Assembly: GCA_003991915.1 (NCBI GenBank)
Contig: RQTK01000205.1
Coordinates: forward strand, 296,579-360,578
From: Elysia chlorotica
Taxonomy: Eukaryota; Mollusca; Gastropoda; Plakobranchidae
Length of the DNA: 64,000 bases
Direction of reading: 5' to 3'
Part shown: piece by piece, positions 24,739-37,210 of the stretch
How the letters are laid out: every line of letters begins with the position of its first letter
Position numbering within the stretch: the first letter of the stretch is position 1
Program-made: the position numbers and the translations under genes
Notes under the pieces: model-generated
The model's database searches: none
What the model was told of the DNA's origin: nothing
The model's input: the letters and a program-made list of their open reading frames with translations, nothing else

Positions 24739-25654
24739 TTAATAAAAAAAAAATGTTTCAAGGCCTCGCGTCGGTGTCGAAAAAAAAAGATCATGGATTC
24801 ACCACTGTATGAAGTCACTAAAAAGTGTGAAGGGGCAACGTTATGATGTGAGATTATCAAGTGTAACATGTATCGAACACGGGTTTAGTAATTAAGACAA
24901 TAACCTTTATTTTATATCAATCTGCCTGGCCTATTAAATGCCTACATTGCGGTCAAAGGGGAGCAATTCAAATAATATTATACTATTGCCACATAATTTT
25001 TTTAAATGAAGGTTTGGGACAGCATTTTACAGGGCTTAAGCTTGTCTTCATGATACGTAGCAATAATTTTTTTGCACGTATGTCTGTGCAAATATAAACA
25101 TTTTTTTCAAAATATTTTTGATATGGGATTTTTAGTTATTCATCTAATTTCAGTATTTGCCTATTATTTAAAATATTTAAATGGTTAGAACGTTCGTAAA
25201 CTGATCTCATAAAACGTTCTGTTTATTTGACATAACCCACACAAAGAAGGTATTTTCCATACATATACACACTTTAGCCGCGTATGGTTAAAATAATGTC
25301 TATGAACTTTTACCAACGAAAATAATCACATTTAATTATCATTACAAGCAGTGTAACCATATAAACACTAACGGCCCAGAAATTGCGATTATCTGTGTTT
25401 ATGTATAGATTATTATTTCAGTGTACATTGGCTTTGCCATTTCGTGCCTGTAAAACAAACTCACTCAACACAGTTTACTTGACAGAGCTCAAGCAAACCA
25501 GACTTCTTGATTTCAAACTCGGAAAAATTATGTTAAAAAGCATGTCTCTTCTATTCTTCTAATCATTGGCAGTTTATTCAAACTAATAATTTTTGTGGCC
25601 GTGAAGGATTTTAAACAAGCTCCACGAATCTATTAAAAGACACATACCTCAAAA
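24739..25654. other. No gene recognised
   Basis: AT-rich sequence without a defensible frame or repeat. Confidence 0.4.
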
Positions 25655-25662
25655 TCTCTCTT

Positions 25663-25705
<43 letters not shown>

Positions 25706-25820
25706 CTCTTTCTCTCTCTCCCTCTTTTTTGCTATCTATTTATCTGAATCCCTGTTTTATATTTACAAACACTATCTATCTGGATACCGGTTTGCTTCAC
25801 CTTGAATGTTTGTTTCCGTC

Positions 25821-25893
<73 letters not shown>

Positions 25894-25961
25894 TTATTTA
25901 CAAACACTATCTATCTGGATACCGGTTTGCTTCACCTTGAATGTTTGTTTCCGTCTCTCTC

Positions 25962-26000
<39 letters not shown>

Positions 26001-26077
26001 GTGTGTGTCTCTCTCTCCCTCTCTTTCTCTGTCTCTTTCTCCGTCTCTCTCCATCTCTTTCTCTGTCTCGGTCTCTG

Positions 26078-26145
<68 letters not shown>

Positions 26146-26218
26146 CTCTCTCCCTCTATTTTTTCCTTCTCTTTTTTTCTCTCTCTCCTTATCTCCTCCT
26201 CTTCTCTCTCACCCATCT
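25655..26218. repeat. Compound CT / (CTAT)n microsatellite with flanking 63-bp direct repeats
   Basis: (CT)n at 25665-25722, then a (CTAT)n run at about 25822-25892. This run is flanked on each side by the same ~63-bp sequence (25761-25823 and 25896-25958; for example ctggataccggtttgcttca). Interrupted (CT)n continues at 25955-26150. Long frames through it are repeat translation. Confidence 0.9.
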
Positions 26219-26780
26219 CGCCTCTGGCTCCCCCACTTCACATTTCTAACGCATTCCAACCTCAGTCTTGCCAAATGACTTAAATTAAATCTGACCATCT
26301 CTAAAATTCTACAGTAGTTCTTTGTGCCAGCTGTGTTCTGGTGTACTAGCTGGCCGTTCATAGGTTCGGACATCTTGTGGCCAGTTGCTGGTAGTTTTTC
26401 TACAAGATCCCTCCCATGCCTGACCGCTAACGCAGGTCGTAAACCGGACATCAAAGACATAAAAGGTCTCACATCTTGTTTATGGTAATGTGATTGAAAC
26501 CGACTCTGGCATGTGTAGGAGATATGTAGTACGTTGTTCAGTGATACGGTGTTTTTTACGTCCTGAAATCTCGATTAATTCACGACCAACGGTATATTCA
26601 TACGGCTGACGTTGGATGTATGTATTAGAGATAATAAACACCTAACAATATTACCAGAATACGCATTATTTTGATTTCTAACACTTAAGGATGTAGAGAT
26701 TTTTAATTATTTCATTTGTTTATAAATGCATAAATCATGTTCGACACCTTAATGCACAGATGAAAAAACTACTTTTCTCA
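26219..26780. other. No gene recognised; GC-balanced patch at 26285-26475
   Basis: Bases 26285-26475 have near-even composition and a minus-strand 87-codon frame (26209-26472) with no motif that I can name. It may be a repeat remnant. Confidence 0.3.
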
Positions 26781-26784
26781 TGTT

Positions 26785-26850
26785 GCGGACGCAAGCAAGT
26801 TGGTAACGCTCTTGGTTTACGAAATGGAGGTCCAAGGTTCGTATTAAAGT
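26785..26850 (+). mobile_element. tRNA-like SINE head fragment
   Basis: gcggacgcaagcaagttggt, aacgctcttggtttacgaaa, tggaggtccaaggttcgtat carries spaced A-box-like and B-box-like words, with no recognisable core after it. Confidence 0.45.
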
Positions 26851-26969
26851 TGGCACCACCGTCTATAAAAGTGTGTGTGTGAAGACGTGAAACTTGAAAC
26901 TAACCAGAGATGTATTTTTATTAAGTCTTTTTCATAACGTGAAGACTTCACAAATCTGAGAGAATACCC

Positions 26970-26987
26970 TATCTCTCTAGCTATCTC

Positions 26988-27028
<41 letters not shown>
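26970..27028. repeat. CT microsatellite
   Basis: An imperfect then pure CT run. Confidence 0.9.
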
Positions 27029-27029
<1 letters not shown>

Positions 27030-27284
27030 AATATGACGTTTCCAAGGCCCCTTGTGGGTTCCTATACTGAAGAATATAGTCTTCCTCCTGCTTTTAAAAC
27101 AATGTAATCGAAAGGCCAACGTATATTTCCTTAATCCAATGCTAGTGAAAAAAAAATTAAACAAAACAAACGAGAAAAAAAAAGAACAAAAAAAAAACAA
27201 CTACCACCTATTTGCTAGCAAAAAGGTGCAATATAGTCAGAAGTAATCTTCTTTTTGATTCGCATCTCCTAGATTGCAAACACA

Positions 27285-27390
27285 CTCATATACGCTTACG
27301 ATGGTACCATCTCAGATTCGAACCTCGTAACTCTAGCTCACCAGTCCAGCGCATTGTCGACTCAGTCATCTGACGCCCCATTAACTACGT
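27285..27390 (-). mobile_element. tRNA-like element with long variable region
   Basis: The minus strand reads ggggcgtcagatgactgagt, cgacaatgcgctggactggt, gagctagagttacgaggttc, gaatctgag. The A-box and B-box (ggttcgaatc) are about 50 bp apart, as in class II (Leu/Ser-type) tRNAs. The stems do not pair well, so it is a pseudogene or SINE head rather than a working tRNA. Confidence 0.45.
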
Positions 27391-28319
27391 AGAAGGCGAT
27401 TTTACAAACTATTTTTTTTTTTCGAAATGGGTGGACAGATTAAGAGGCACAGTCATGGCAACGGCATGGAGTGTTTACTGTTTAGTAAGTACGCATCTCT
27501 TACTTATTAACATAAAAAGCGGGGTCACCAACTGAGCATACAATCTTTCGTCATTCCAGGCTACAGGCAAGGTGCCCCCGTTTCCAATGTGAACCCAGAT
27601 CCAGAGCGATGAAAACCACAGAGGAAAAACAACAAACAGAAGAACAAGCCACTGGTTGGAGTGGGGGCTTTGAAAATCGGATTTGATAATTTATTTGTTC
27701 TCAGGATTTTGTCGACTTTTTAATATAGTTTTACAGCGGTAAATTTAACATAAAAATATTAATATGCTTGTGATGTTGTTCTAAGTACGGGTATATATTA
27801 ATTTTGTACTCGTACCATTCATATTATTCTACTTAATATAGTATCTAAAATGAAAAAAAAAATCAACAAGTTACTTTGATATTTATTATGGCATTTGGGG
27901 TTGTATTGTTCTGATTTTCCTTGTCGAGATTAAAATACATTGAGCTTTATGGCTCATCATGGCAGCGAATCAACATCAGTTAGCATGTGTTAGCATGTGA
28001 GTAAATTTATCATGCGGTCTCGGGTGTTGCAGGTTTTGTGACTCCAGGTGTGATAATCTGTGAGAGATGATAAGGGAATACGCGGACTGGTGAACTCTGC
28101 AGGCTCAACAAAAATGTTATTGGGGCAAAATTGTGCTGGCGGAAAACACAATTAAATAGAAATATTTGTTTTTAATAGGACATGCCATTGCAGTCTCATC
28201 CCTCAATTTAGATATTGGAAATAATACATCAAAAATAGATCTAGTGCTGCTTCCACTAGTTACAAATATAATTATTGTAACTCGCTGCGCACTTTTTTGT
28301 AGGGCAGTGTAGTGTGCTC

Positions 28320-28950
28320 CCTTGATTATGTTTCACAATGTTTGTTCTTTTCCTAATACAATGTATTTCGTTCTTATGGTTTTCAGTATAATCTTGTTTG
28401 AGCTGAATACAATGTACTTTCTACTTGTGGTGCACGTCATATTTATTTTTATTTGTCTGAATGCAAAATTATTCTATTCTTGTGTCTCTGCAGGATGTTA
28501 TTTTCTGAATAAAGTGTTTTGTGCTTTTGTGATTTTGTTTGACTTTTTTTTTTTAAATTCAATATTAATTTGTTCTTGTGAATCTGTTTGACGTTGGTTT
28601 TTTAATTCTATTTACTGTGTTATTGTGATTCTGTGAGATTTAAAAGAAAAATTCAATATTAATTTGTTCTTATGGTGCTGTAGGACTTTTTTTTAAAATT
28701 CAATATTAATTTGTTTTTGTTCTGAATGACTTAAAAAAAATCAATATTAAATTGGTCTTGTGATTCTATAGAACTTGTTCCCTATGATCCCGAACTATCA
28801 GGGCCGTGAAGAAGGGCACAGATCAGATGAGCTTTGTTTTGTAGTACAGTATACTTTGTATGTGTAATTCTCTGTGGCGTTTTATTCTGTGGTCTAGAGC
28901 ATTGAGAGGTAGGAAGAAGGGCATACATAGATCGCATCAGCTTTATCGTA
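28320..28950. repeat. Decayed tandem array, units sharing ttcaatattaatttgttctt
   Basis: The word attcaatattaatttgtt recurs at about 28557, 28650, 28698 and 28740, each followed by a variant of cttgtgattctgt and a T-run. Looser related units extend upstream to about 28330. Next to it, gaagaagggca plus a following ~25 bp occurs at 28809 and 28915 (period about 106 bp). Confidence 0.6.
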
Positions 28951-29429
28951 CATCGTTCAGACATCTAGAGAAGAGGACCAGAACGGTCACTAGAAGTCTG
29001 CCCATTGGATGATAGATAGAATAGACCGAGTCGAAGTAGTCTAAAAACCACAGTCTGGCCGTTAAGAGTACAAGAGCTCTCTCTAAATTAGATAAAACCA
29101 AACATTTATAGGCTTTGACATACTGGGTGGAGCATAATAAATTTCGATTTAAAAAAAGCTTAATCCTGTTAATCTTAGTTGTAATATACTGTCCATTTAT
29201 TCGTTCGTTTTGTTTTCGTGTTTTATTTTGATGATACAAATAATAAGAACATATATATTAGAAAAGATAACTGTAGTAAACTATTTTTTTAATTCAAAAC
29301 TACAAAAAGTTTACAATACAAAAAAACCCATTATTTCTAGCCATATTAAAACATACTGACACACAGTATCAAATTGAGCATGTTAAGGTATCTATCGTTA
29401 TATTTCTTCCGGTTGCTACCTTTCACTAC

Positions 29430-29812
29430 TTCTATCTCCCTGTCTCTCTTTCTCTCTCTCTTTTACTCTCTCTCTTTCTCTCTCTCTCTCTTCCTGTCTC
29501 TATCTGTCTCTCTCTTTTACTCTCTGTCTCTCTGTCCCTCTCTGTTTCTGTCGCCATGTTTGTCTCGGCCTCTGTCATGGTACCCCCACCCTGTCTCGTG
29601 TGTGGCAGCACATAAAATTGTCAGACGTCCGTCTTGGGGCCCGTCCACAATATAGCCTATATAGCGCTGCTGTTGGACGTTAAACCAATCCAACCAACCA
29701 ACCAACCCTGTCTCTCTGTCTCTATCTTCTCTCTGTCTCTATCTCTCTCCCTGTCTCTCTCTGTCTTCCTCTCGCTATTTTTCTCTCTCCCTCTGCCTTC
29801 CTGTGAGTCTAA
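29430..29812. repeat. CT-rich microsatellite split by a SINE
   Basis: Pyrimidine tracts lie on both sides (29430-29572 and 29708-29800) of a SINE fragment. Confidence 0.85.
29573..29707 (+). mobile_element. 5'-truncated SINE inserted in a CT tract
   Basis: It starts at gtcatggtacccccaccctg and continues gtgtggcagcacataaaatt, gtcagacgtccgtcttgggg, ccgtccacaatatagcctat and gttggacgttaaacc, with an (AACC)n tail. It is almost identical to 24600-24738 over shared parts and is therefore one of the youngest copies here. Confidence 0.85.
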
Positions 29813-30489
29813 GTAAGTGACAAAATAGTAATATTGACAAAATTGTTTACACAAAATGATAATTGTATTTTCATGAAGTTAATCTGCTTAAAAGACGTAC
29901 ACTCCCCAAAATTCCCAGGCTGCCTGCGTATGTCTGTAATTAACATCCTGCTACCTGTCCCAAAGGGAAGTACCATTAGGGCACATTATAATTTTGTCTA
30001 TATGTGACAATGACTCATTTCAAAACACAACCAGATCGATTTCAAGTTTCTCACGTCTGGACAAGTCCTGGAATTAGGAAATAACACTCCCAAGAGAATT
30101 AGTAAACCGATTGATATTATTTCTTGTCTGGGTCAGGGATTAAGTTAAACTCATTCAAATACGGGCATTAAGTCTTTCCTGGACTCTAAGGGAAAAAATA
30201 CTCATTCTTTATTCCCCAATTGTATAATTTTCTCATGAAAGCTGGATGACGGTAGGGTTCCTGTCTTATATTTTGCAAGAGATATGAAATAAAAGAAAGC
30301 TATATCAATTTTGAAATGAAGTCGACGGAAACGATACGTAATAATATTAGTAATCGAGACTTCATTTTAACGTTCTCGATGGATTATGCAAAATAAATAA
30401 TTATTATGACTCATTTAGATAAGTGAATCAAACAATTCGTTCAGTACAGCACTTTATTATCCTTAAAACAGAATGACTTTCTTTTATCT

Positions 30490-30842
<353 letters not shown>

Positions 30843-32120
30843 CACTTTCTGCCAAAAATAATTATGTTACCGACATTGCTCTTTGTTTTCTACAAAAACA
30901 AAACATAATTAAGAATCACATAATAGCCTTCACGCCATTACAGATCACATTTAGCACATGATTCGGAAAGCGGGTCAACGACCTTGCAAGCCAAAAACCA
31001 AATGGATGATGAAAGGATATTTACTTTGAAGGCTTTTAAATCAGACAAGGGTTTCTTTGATGACAATAAAACATTTCTTCGCGTCAATCACCGTTTTTTT
31101 GTTGTTGTTTTTTCTTGTTGTTTTTTGTCGTTTTTGTTTTTTAATTTTTATAATCATATTATTCAACGTGATAAAACAATGGGTTGATGTAATAAGGAAA
31201 TTATATGGAAACAATGTCTAATAAGATCACAGGTGAGCAACTGTGTGGCTTTTAGCTTTAGATTATCTAGCAGTTAAGAAACAAATTTAACCGAGGATCT
31301 GACGCCATGAATGAAACATTTTTTTCTTTTCTTTTCTAGTCTTTCTTAGCGTCAGAGAAAAAACAATTAATACTTATTATAGCTTTATCAATATCAATTA
31401 TGTCATCCCTGGACCCTCTTTTATTATATGGTAACATTGACGCTATCTTTTAAATTTTACTTTTTAAGTGTGATATTAATAGTTTCTTTAAATCAAGTAT
31501 AACGTTTTTCTTGCAAGTGGGGCACCAGCCTGAATTTTACCTCTTTTTTAAGTTGATCTATCTTGTAGAGATAGCATATTCGATAATTGCGCAATAATGT
31601 TTTTATATATTAACCCTTATAGGGTCATTTCTTATTCTACACCGTGTTCTTTTTTTGTGTGTTTCTTTAGTCTCTCTGAATTTATAACTCATCTTTTAGG
31701 ACTTAAAATAAAACAAAAAAAAAATTCTTTTTAAGGTGTAATGATGCTTGGTTAGAAATCCCCTCCTTCTTCCTGGTCCATACATAAGTATAATGTCGTA
31801 TGCTTTGTTATTTCTTGTTATCTTCTCTGTTTCTGACATTCTTCCTGATTGCTCACGACGTTCGAAGACATATGTTTTTTAGCATATCGAAATTAGTCTA
31901 GACAATCTTATCACATCAAATAAATGCCACGATGCTTTTACATCTTTCATTCTCAATGTACTTCCTTAATTCATATTTTTAATCATATTTAATCTTAGTT
32001 ATGGGAAAAATATAAAGGGGTTTATTTAAAAAAAAACGTTAGCTATTTCTATCATTATTATGTGATCTTTATTTGGGTCTGCCAACTCAAGCAGCCGATT
32101 AAAGTTTATTGTTTGTTTGT
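30843..32120. other. No gene recognised
   Basis: AT-rich sequence; no frame, RNA gene or repeat supported. Confidence 0.4.
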
Positions 32121-32121
32121 T

Positions 32122-32532
32122 GCTCAACGTCCAACGTCAGCACTACATAGGCTATATTGTGGAAGGGTCACAAGACTAATATCTGAGAGTTTTACGCGCT
32201 GCCGCACAGAGGCAGTCAGGGATACCATTACTCCTGTTGCAGCTTATCGAATTAAACCGGCACCGACCCAACTACTAGAAGGCCAAATCGGACAAATATA
32301 AATATTTTTTAAGCCAGTCGTAGGCTTTGAACGAGAAAAATTTCCAATTTGGACACTAACGTTCTCTTTAAAGTTTATAGGTATATGTTATATTGTGAAC
32401 GGGTCCCAAGACTGACATCTGAAAATTTAAGTTATTCTATACAGACACAGACAAAATCGGACAAATACATTTTTTACCGATCATGGATTTTGAACCAGGG
32501 ACCGATGACTAACGCTCTATTTAAATCTACAA
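32122..32532 (-). mobile_element. Two neighbouring decayed SINE copies
   Basis: Copy 1 (32122-32370) shows caacgtccaacgtcagcact, ctatattgtggaagggtcac, gctgccgcacagaggcag, caccgacccaactactagaa and the head region ggctttgaacgag. Copy 2 (32385-32532) shows atattgtgaacgggtcccaa, gactgacatctgaaaat and the head ttttgaaccagggaccgatg. Copy 2 lacks most of the core. Confidence 0.65.
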
Positions 32533-33808
32533 GTGTAGTCAAAATTAAATAGTGTAAGAAAATAAGTACAAATTTGTTTAGTCTTTTTGGTGTAAGATTG
32601 GCAGCTCTGTGGTATACAAGAAGCTGACTTTTACGTCAGATATAATGTCAAGTCACCGAGTTTATAATTAGAGTACATGTATTTACAATCTCGACCTTAT
32701 CACAACAAGGCTAATACTGGGCCGCTGATTACTTTAGGCTGTGTGGGGAGGAGCTGTAGATTTTCATGTTGAGATAAATTGTGTCAGTCAGGGAGACTGG
32801 AGAGGCGTCATTACGGGCTGAGAGGATTGTGTTTACATAACAACGTTCTCTTTGTTCCTCTTAGATTTTTCCCATTTCAAAATAATTTGCCCAATTACGT
32901 TTATGTAAGGAAGACCCACCTTTGTGTGTGTGTGTGTGTTTTCTGGTTGTCTTTGTTGTTTTTTTGTTTTGTTTTTATCAAAAGTATATGTTGTCTCATT
33001 AGCTTTCTTTTTATGTTAGGCATTTTTTGCTGTGTTTGAATTCCCACGGTTATTCAGGCCAGACCCAGTTTACTTTGAAATTGAACAATACATCACAAAA
33101 ATGTGTAGGTGTTGCTTTTTGTATTTGGTTGCAATTATCAATCGATATTCTTTCTTTGCATTCCCTCAGTTAGTCATGTTGTATACCAGAATCAAGTAAC
33201 GTAACGTTTGGTTCCTATTAATTTAATACCAAAGCAAACATTACGAGTTACTTTATATTACTAGAACAAATTTATAACAAGGTGTACTAAACAGAAAACT
33301 AAAACGAACAAAATAGATGAAAAAAAATACCTTTTTAAAAACCGTACATAAAATTAAAGAATAGCTTCCTCTTTTTAAGTGTCGAGGTGATACTTTGGTC
33401 ATTTTTAGTTGTTTTATCTTTTAATCCACACACAATGTAATCAATGTTGATTTTAAAATTAAAAACTGATTTCGTTAAAACTACTCAGTTTTTCTGAAGT
33501 AGGTTATCAAACTGTTTTTGTAATCTTCTAAATCAATTTTTTTATAATCGTGCTGAGTGCAACATAAACATTCGGGTTTGGGGGCTAAATCTAAGTTACC
33601 TCTGTGATTCAGACTTCAGAGAAATTTTCATGTTATAATTATTTCAAATAAAGCTTTTTAAAACTAGATCAGTTATAATTATACTGCTCTAATTGCCATT
33701 CATCATCACCTTCGCTTAATTTCCCAGTTGTCGGAACTGCTTCTAATAACTATGAGAACATTGGGCTAACAGTGTGTATGTTTTACATTCCTAATTTTCA
33801 TCTTGCAG
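32533..33808. other. No gene recognised
   Basis: AT-rich with a short (TG)n at 32922-32939. I looked for an upstream partner of the candidate exon at 33809 and did not find one that I could defend. Confidence 0.35.
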
Positions 33809-33951
33809 GGGGCATAAACAACAATGTCCTTGTCAAACTCACTCAAGGAACTTCAGGAATTGTCTTCCTTCCTGCAGACAAAATGGAGCCCATGATGTCA
33901 GCAGCCCTAGTGCTGATGGATAGGCAAAATATTGAGCATACGAAACCTTGA
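33809..33951 (+). CDS. Candidate isolated terminal exon, possibly C1q-like C-terminus
   Basis: A good acceptor (ttttcatcttgcag) precedes 143 bp that stay open in the frame with two leading bases, ending in TGA. The 46 residues show alternating hydrophobic strands: VLVKL, GIVFLP, SAALVLM. This pattern weakly recalls the last strands of C1q domains (hydrophobic strand, turn, then a final small-residue/Leu strand). Two other frames are also partly open, so the frame choice is not secure. No upstream exon or close polyadenylation signal was found. It could be an orphan exon, a pseudogene piece or chance. Confidence 0.25.
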
Positions 33952-34319
33952 TTTAATACGAGGAAAAGAAACATAATTGCATCGCCAACTCTACTGCGTT
34001 GGTATTCGGTATATTTTGTCAATACATGTTATTTCCGTTTTTCTCCTCTGTAAACTCCTAAAGTAAAAAGTAAATATTGTTATATGGGGCTTTTATAGCA
34101 CTTTGACCCCTGCTGAATTAGTAGAACGAAGATCCCATTAGGCTTTTTGTGATCATAATTATATACGTAAGTATAAAAAGGTTAATTGACAAAGGCACGA
34201 AGCTGTATGAACAGGGTCATAATAATTATGATTTTATATATGATTACGCAAGAACACGTTATTTTATAAAAGAGCCTTGTAAAAATGTATACAACCTAAA
34301 AAGATAGAGAAAGAAGTAA

Positions 34320-34320
<1 letters not shown>

Positions 34321-34374
<54 letters not shown>
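34321..34374. repeat. (GA)n microsatellite
   Basis: A pure GA run of about 50 bases. Confidence 0.9.
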
Positions 34375-34376
<2 letters not shown>

Positions 34377-34397
34377 GAGTGTGTTTAGTGGCTTGCC

Positions 34398-34620
34398 TGG
34401 TGCCAGCATTACAAATGATGTATTGCGGACGAGTCCTAACACTAACGTCTGAAAAGTATACGTGCCGTCACACAAAGACAGAGCGAGGGTGTTGTCTTAG
34501 CTGATCACATCATACGAAATCGTAAAACTTAATATTTGACCAAACCTGGATGCAAAACTTGGGATCTTCCGATAAGGAAACCAACGCTCTACCACTATCG
34601 ACAAATGCCCCCCCCCCCCC
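34398..34620 (-). mobile_element. Decayed SINE bordered by poly-C
   Basis: gtattgcggacgagtcctaa, cactaacgtctgaaaag, cgtgccgtcacacaaagaca, ttgtcttagctgatcacat and the head aacgctctaccac are reverse-complement family words. A C-run ends the head side, as in the copy at 8980-9226. Confidence 0.65.
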
Positions 34621-34837
34621 TTTCCACATACACACACACACTCCTCTCCCCAGAAAAAAAGAGATTGGAGAGAGAGAAAGAAAGACAGAGAGAAGATAGA
34701 GAGACAGAGAGATAGAGAGAAAACGAGAAACTATTAGTTTATTGTTCTAGGTTAAAAATAATTTCATTCTAGAGCTTATATCAACAAGAACGACATTGCA
34801 TATGCCTAGATAATTTTTCCAGGCTACAATATTTAAA

Positions 34838-34841
<4 letters not shown>

Positions 34842-34905
<64 letters not shown>

Positions 34906-35065
34906 CCTGCCTCCGCCCCCCTCCAGCTGTCTCTTCCTGTCTTTTTGTGTGTCTCTCTCTACTCTCATTTTTTCTCTCGATGTATCGATCTTTCTATCTA
35001 TCTCTCTATCTATATATCCATATATTTATGTATTTATCTATCTATGTGTCTATATTAAAATATTT
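34842..35065. repeat. CT microsatellite then TCTA-rich tract
   Basis: (CT)n at 34843-34900, then imperfect TCTA/TATC repeats at 34984-35055. Confidence 0.85.
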
Positions 35066-35654
35066 TGCCAATGAAAAATATGTAAGCGTAGCCCAACTGT
35101 TGGTTCCAGAGCATTACACAAGACTGATGAGTCAATAAAGTTAATAATGCTATTCTTTTTTATTTGTATCTTGTTACTTCAATTTCTGTTAGCTTTTATG
35201 TTCTCCCAACATGCATTTTTCCTCCCTGGGTCAATTTTTCTGAAAATTCTCAATAGCTTTAGGTAAACATTAAGTATGCGTGACCGACTTCAGTTAAAGT
35301 AATCCTTGAGTCCTTGACTTTTCGCCCGCTTGTTTTGTTTAAGTCCGCCCTTGTTGCCACATTTTATAATGTAAGTAAACATCCTCTTTATAAACACCGT
35401 GAGACTGTTCTCTAAATAAACATTCTGCTTTCGAGCTCGAATGTCTTTTGGCACCTCACTCCACAGTTCTGTGTAAGTTCAACATGGTGGATTTAGAACA
35501 ATGTTTTGTTGTGCATGTTTCCAAGAGTTCATACTTTACCCCACGGTACTTCGCTCTTCTCAACATTTGATACATATTAGGCAAAAAGGTCAAGCCTGAA
35601 CGCTGCCGAAAACATCTACAATGGAAGAGAAGGGTTGTGAGCTGTGGCGTACCA

Positions 35655-35945
35655 GTTCATATCGGTCCCATCTGTCAGTGTTTACATCAGCATTGAGCCG
35701 TAGAAACTAGATATTCTGTATTATGATGCTTTCATACACATACACACAGTCCTTGTTAAAATATGGAGAGACCTTTGCTGGTGACAGTTCATCTCAGTTC
35801 CATCTGTTTGTGTTTAAATCAGCATTGAGCCGTAGACAGTCTGTATTATGATGCTTTGATATATATATGTATATATATATATACACACACATATACAGTA
35901 ACACACACACACAATTCTTGCTAAAATATAGAGAGACCTTTATTG
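35655..35945. repeat. ~125-bp local tandem duplication with TA/CA microsatellite
   Basis: aatcagcattgagccgtaga (or acatcagc... in the first copy) followed by ctgtattatgatgcttt occurs twice, at about 35687-35732 and 35817-35860. gagagacctt plus ttg(c/t)tg(g/t)tgacagtt occurs after each. Short (TA)n and (CA)n runs separate them from the 1.3-kb units. Confidence 0.75.
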
Positions 35946-37128
35946 TTGACAGTTACCGGAAGCAGATATTTACAGCAGCGACCTGGATCTAAGAGAATCA
36001 CAAAATGTCATCCTGGTATATAGAACACTTGCCTGGGAAGTGCTAGAGCGAGTAAACTGTTGGTAGCATGATATAATACAGAAATAAATCAAAAGTAACA
36101 TGTAATTTACATTGGGGCTTATGATACTCGCACTTAAACAGCCAAGTTTGACGATAGTCGAATTTACAAAATTGATGCCATAGTCTGTTTCGGCTGGATC
36201 AAAATTTTATAGTAGGGAATTAAGATTTAAATGATATTTAGCGAAGAACCATAATGATCGTTACAAATCGCAAAATAAATCTCACTGACGTAAAACAATA
36301 TTGCTTCAAAGTGTTGAAAGTCATCTACTATACACAAAATCGGTTTATTATGTTAAATTACCCACAAAGGATATATTATATTTATTTTGATTATGGGTTT
36401 AGAGTTACCTACCTACTTAAAACACTATGTACAGTGATTGCAGGATTTAGCCCACCTTGTCAGACGTCCGTTCCTTTCTGTTTTTCTCATATTTGTTTCT
36501 TGCGATGCCTTTTTGTTGGACTTTGACAATGAGATCCCCCTGATTTCTTCATAATCTCTTCCTCTTGATCTTTTTCACCTCTTGGATACTACCGTTAACT
36601 CTTAAGCTAGTCCATTTGTTGTTTTGTATTCTAGTTTTCTTTTTCACCGCAAATTTACGGTTTTATTCCTCCCAATATCTTAACTTTTTTGCTTATGATG
36701 TAGTTATCTGCGAAAGGGACAATTCTCTTGGAGGATGAATCAAAGAGATAAAAGGCAAATGGCAAAGAAACTATAATGACTGTGTATTAAGGACTAGTGG
36801 ACAACAATAATACACACATTCATGAAACAGTATAAGACACCAACATTAAATAGTTTCTTTTTTTAAATAGGAAAAAAGATAATGGCAATTTTAGCTACAA
36901 CTTTTATTGCTTGGATAATATCTATTCATAGTACTATCACGTTTCTTACACTAAAAAACCACCAGTATTAATATTTTAGTAAATTAACAGATTTATGTAT
37001 TCCATTGATTATTATAACATTTAGACGTTTGGTTTACAAATTACAAAAACATTAAATCTGCCTTTCAATGTGCAAAAAATATGAAATTTAATGTTACATA
37101 CAAAAAAGAAAGCGAGAAAAGAAAACAT
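35921..37128 (-). pseudogene. Broken paralogue (unit A) of the small secreted protein gene
   Basis: This is the counterpart of the gene in unit B. Exon 1 (37098-37128) is intact and begins MFSFLAFFFV with a GT donor in the same phase. Exon 2 (about 36640-36722) keeps the KKVKILG core but has a one-base insertion that leads to a stop. Exon 3 (about 36471-36578) has a one-base insertion after its ATG-containing segment, and its donor is changed from GT to GG. Exon 4 (36111-36184) lacks one base near its acceptor but keeps CKFDYRQTWLFK and has an additional Cys (FKCEY). Exon 5 (35921-35988) is identical in reading (PGRCCKYLLPV). Several independent lesions point to a pseudogene, unless the unit uses other splice sites. 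Confidence 0.5.
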
Positions 37129-37210
37129 TTAGATAAATGTTTATATGGGAATGAAACGATGACGAGGGATGAACACACACATATACAGTAACACACACAC
37201 ACAATTCTTG

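Noticed and set aside
27541-27615. Exon-like segment after the acceptor-like tcattccag
   Set aside because: Different frames give short plausible tails, but none has a partner exon, and the composition is that of a repeat edge.
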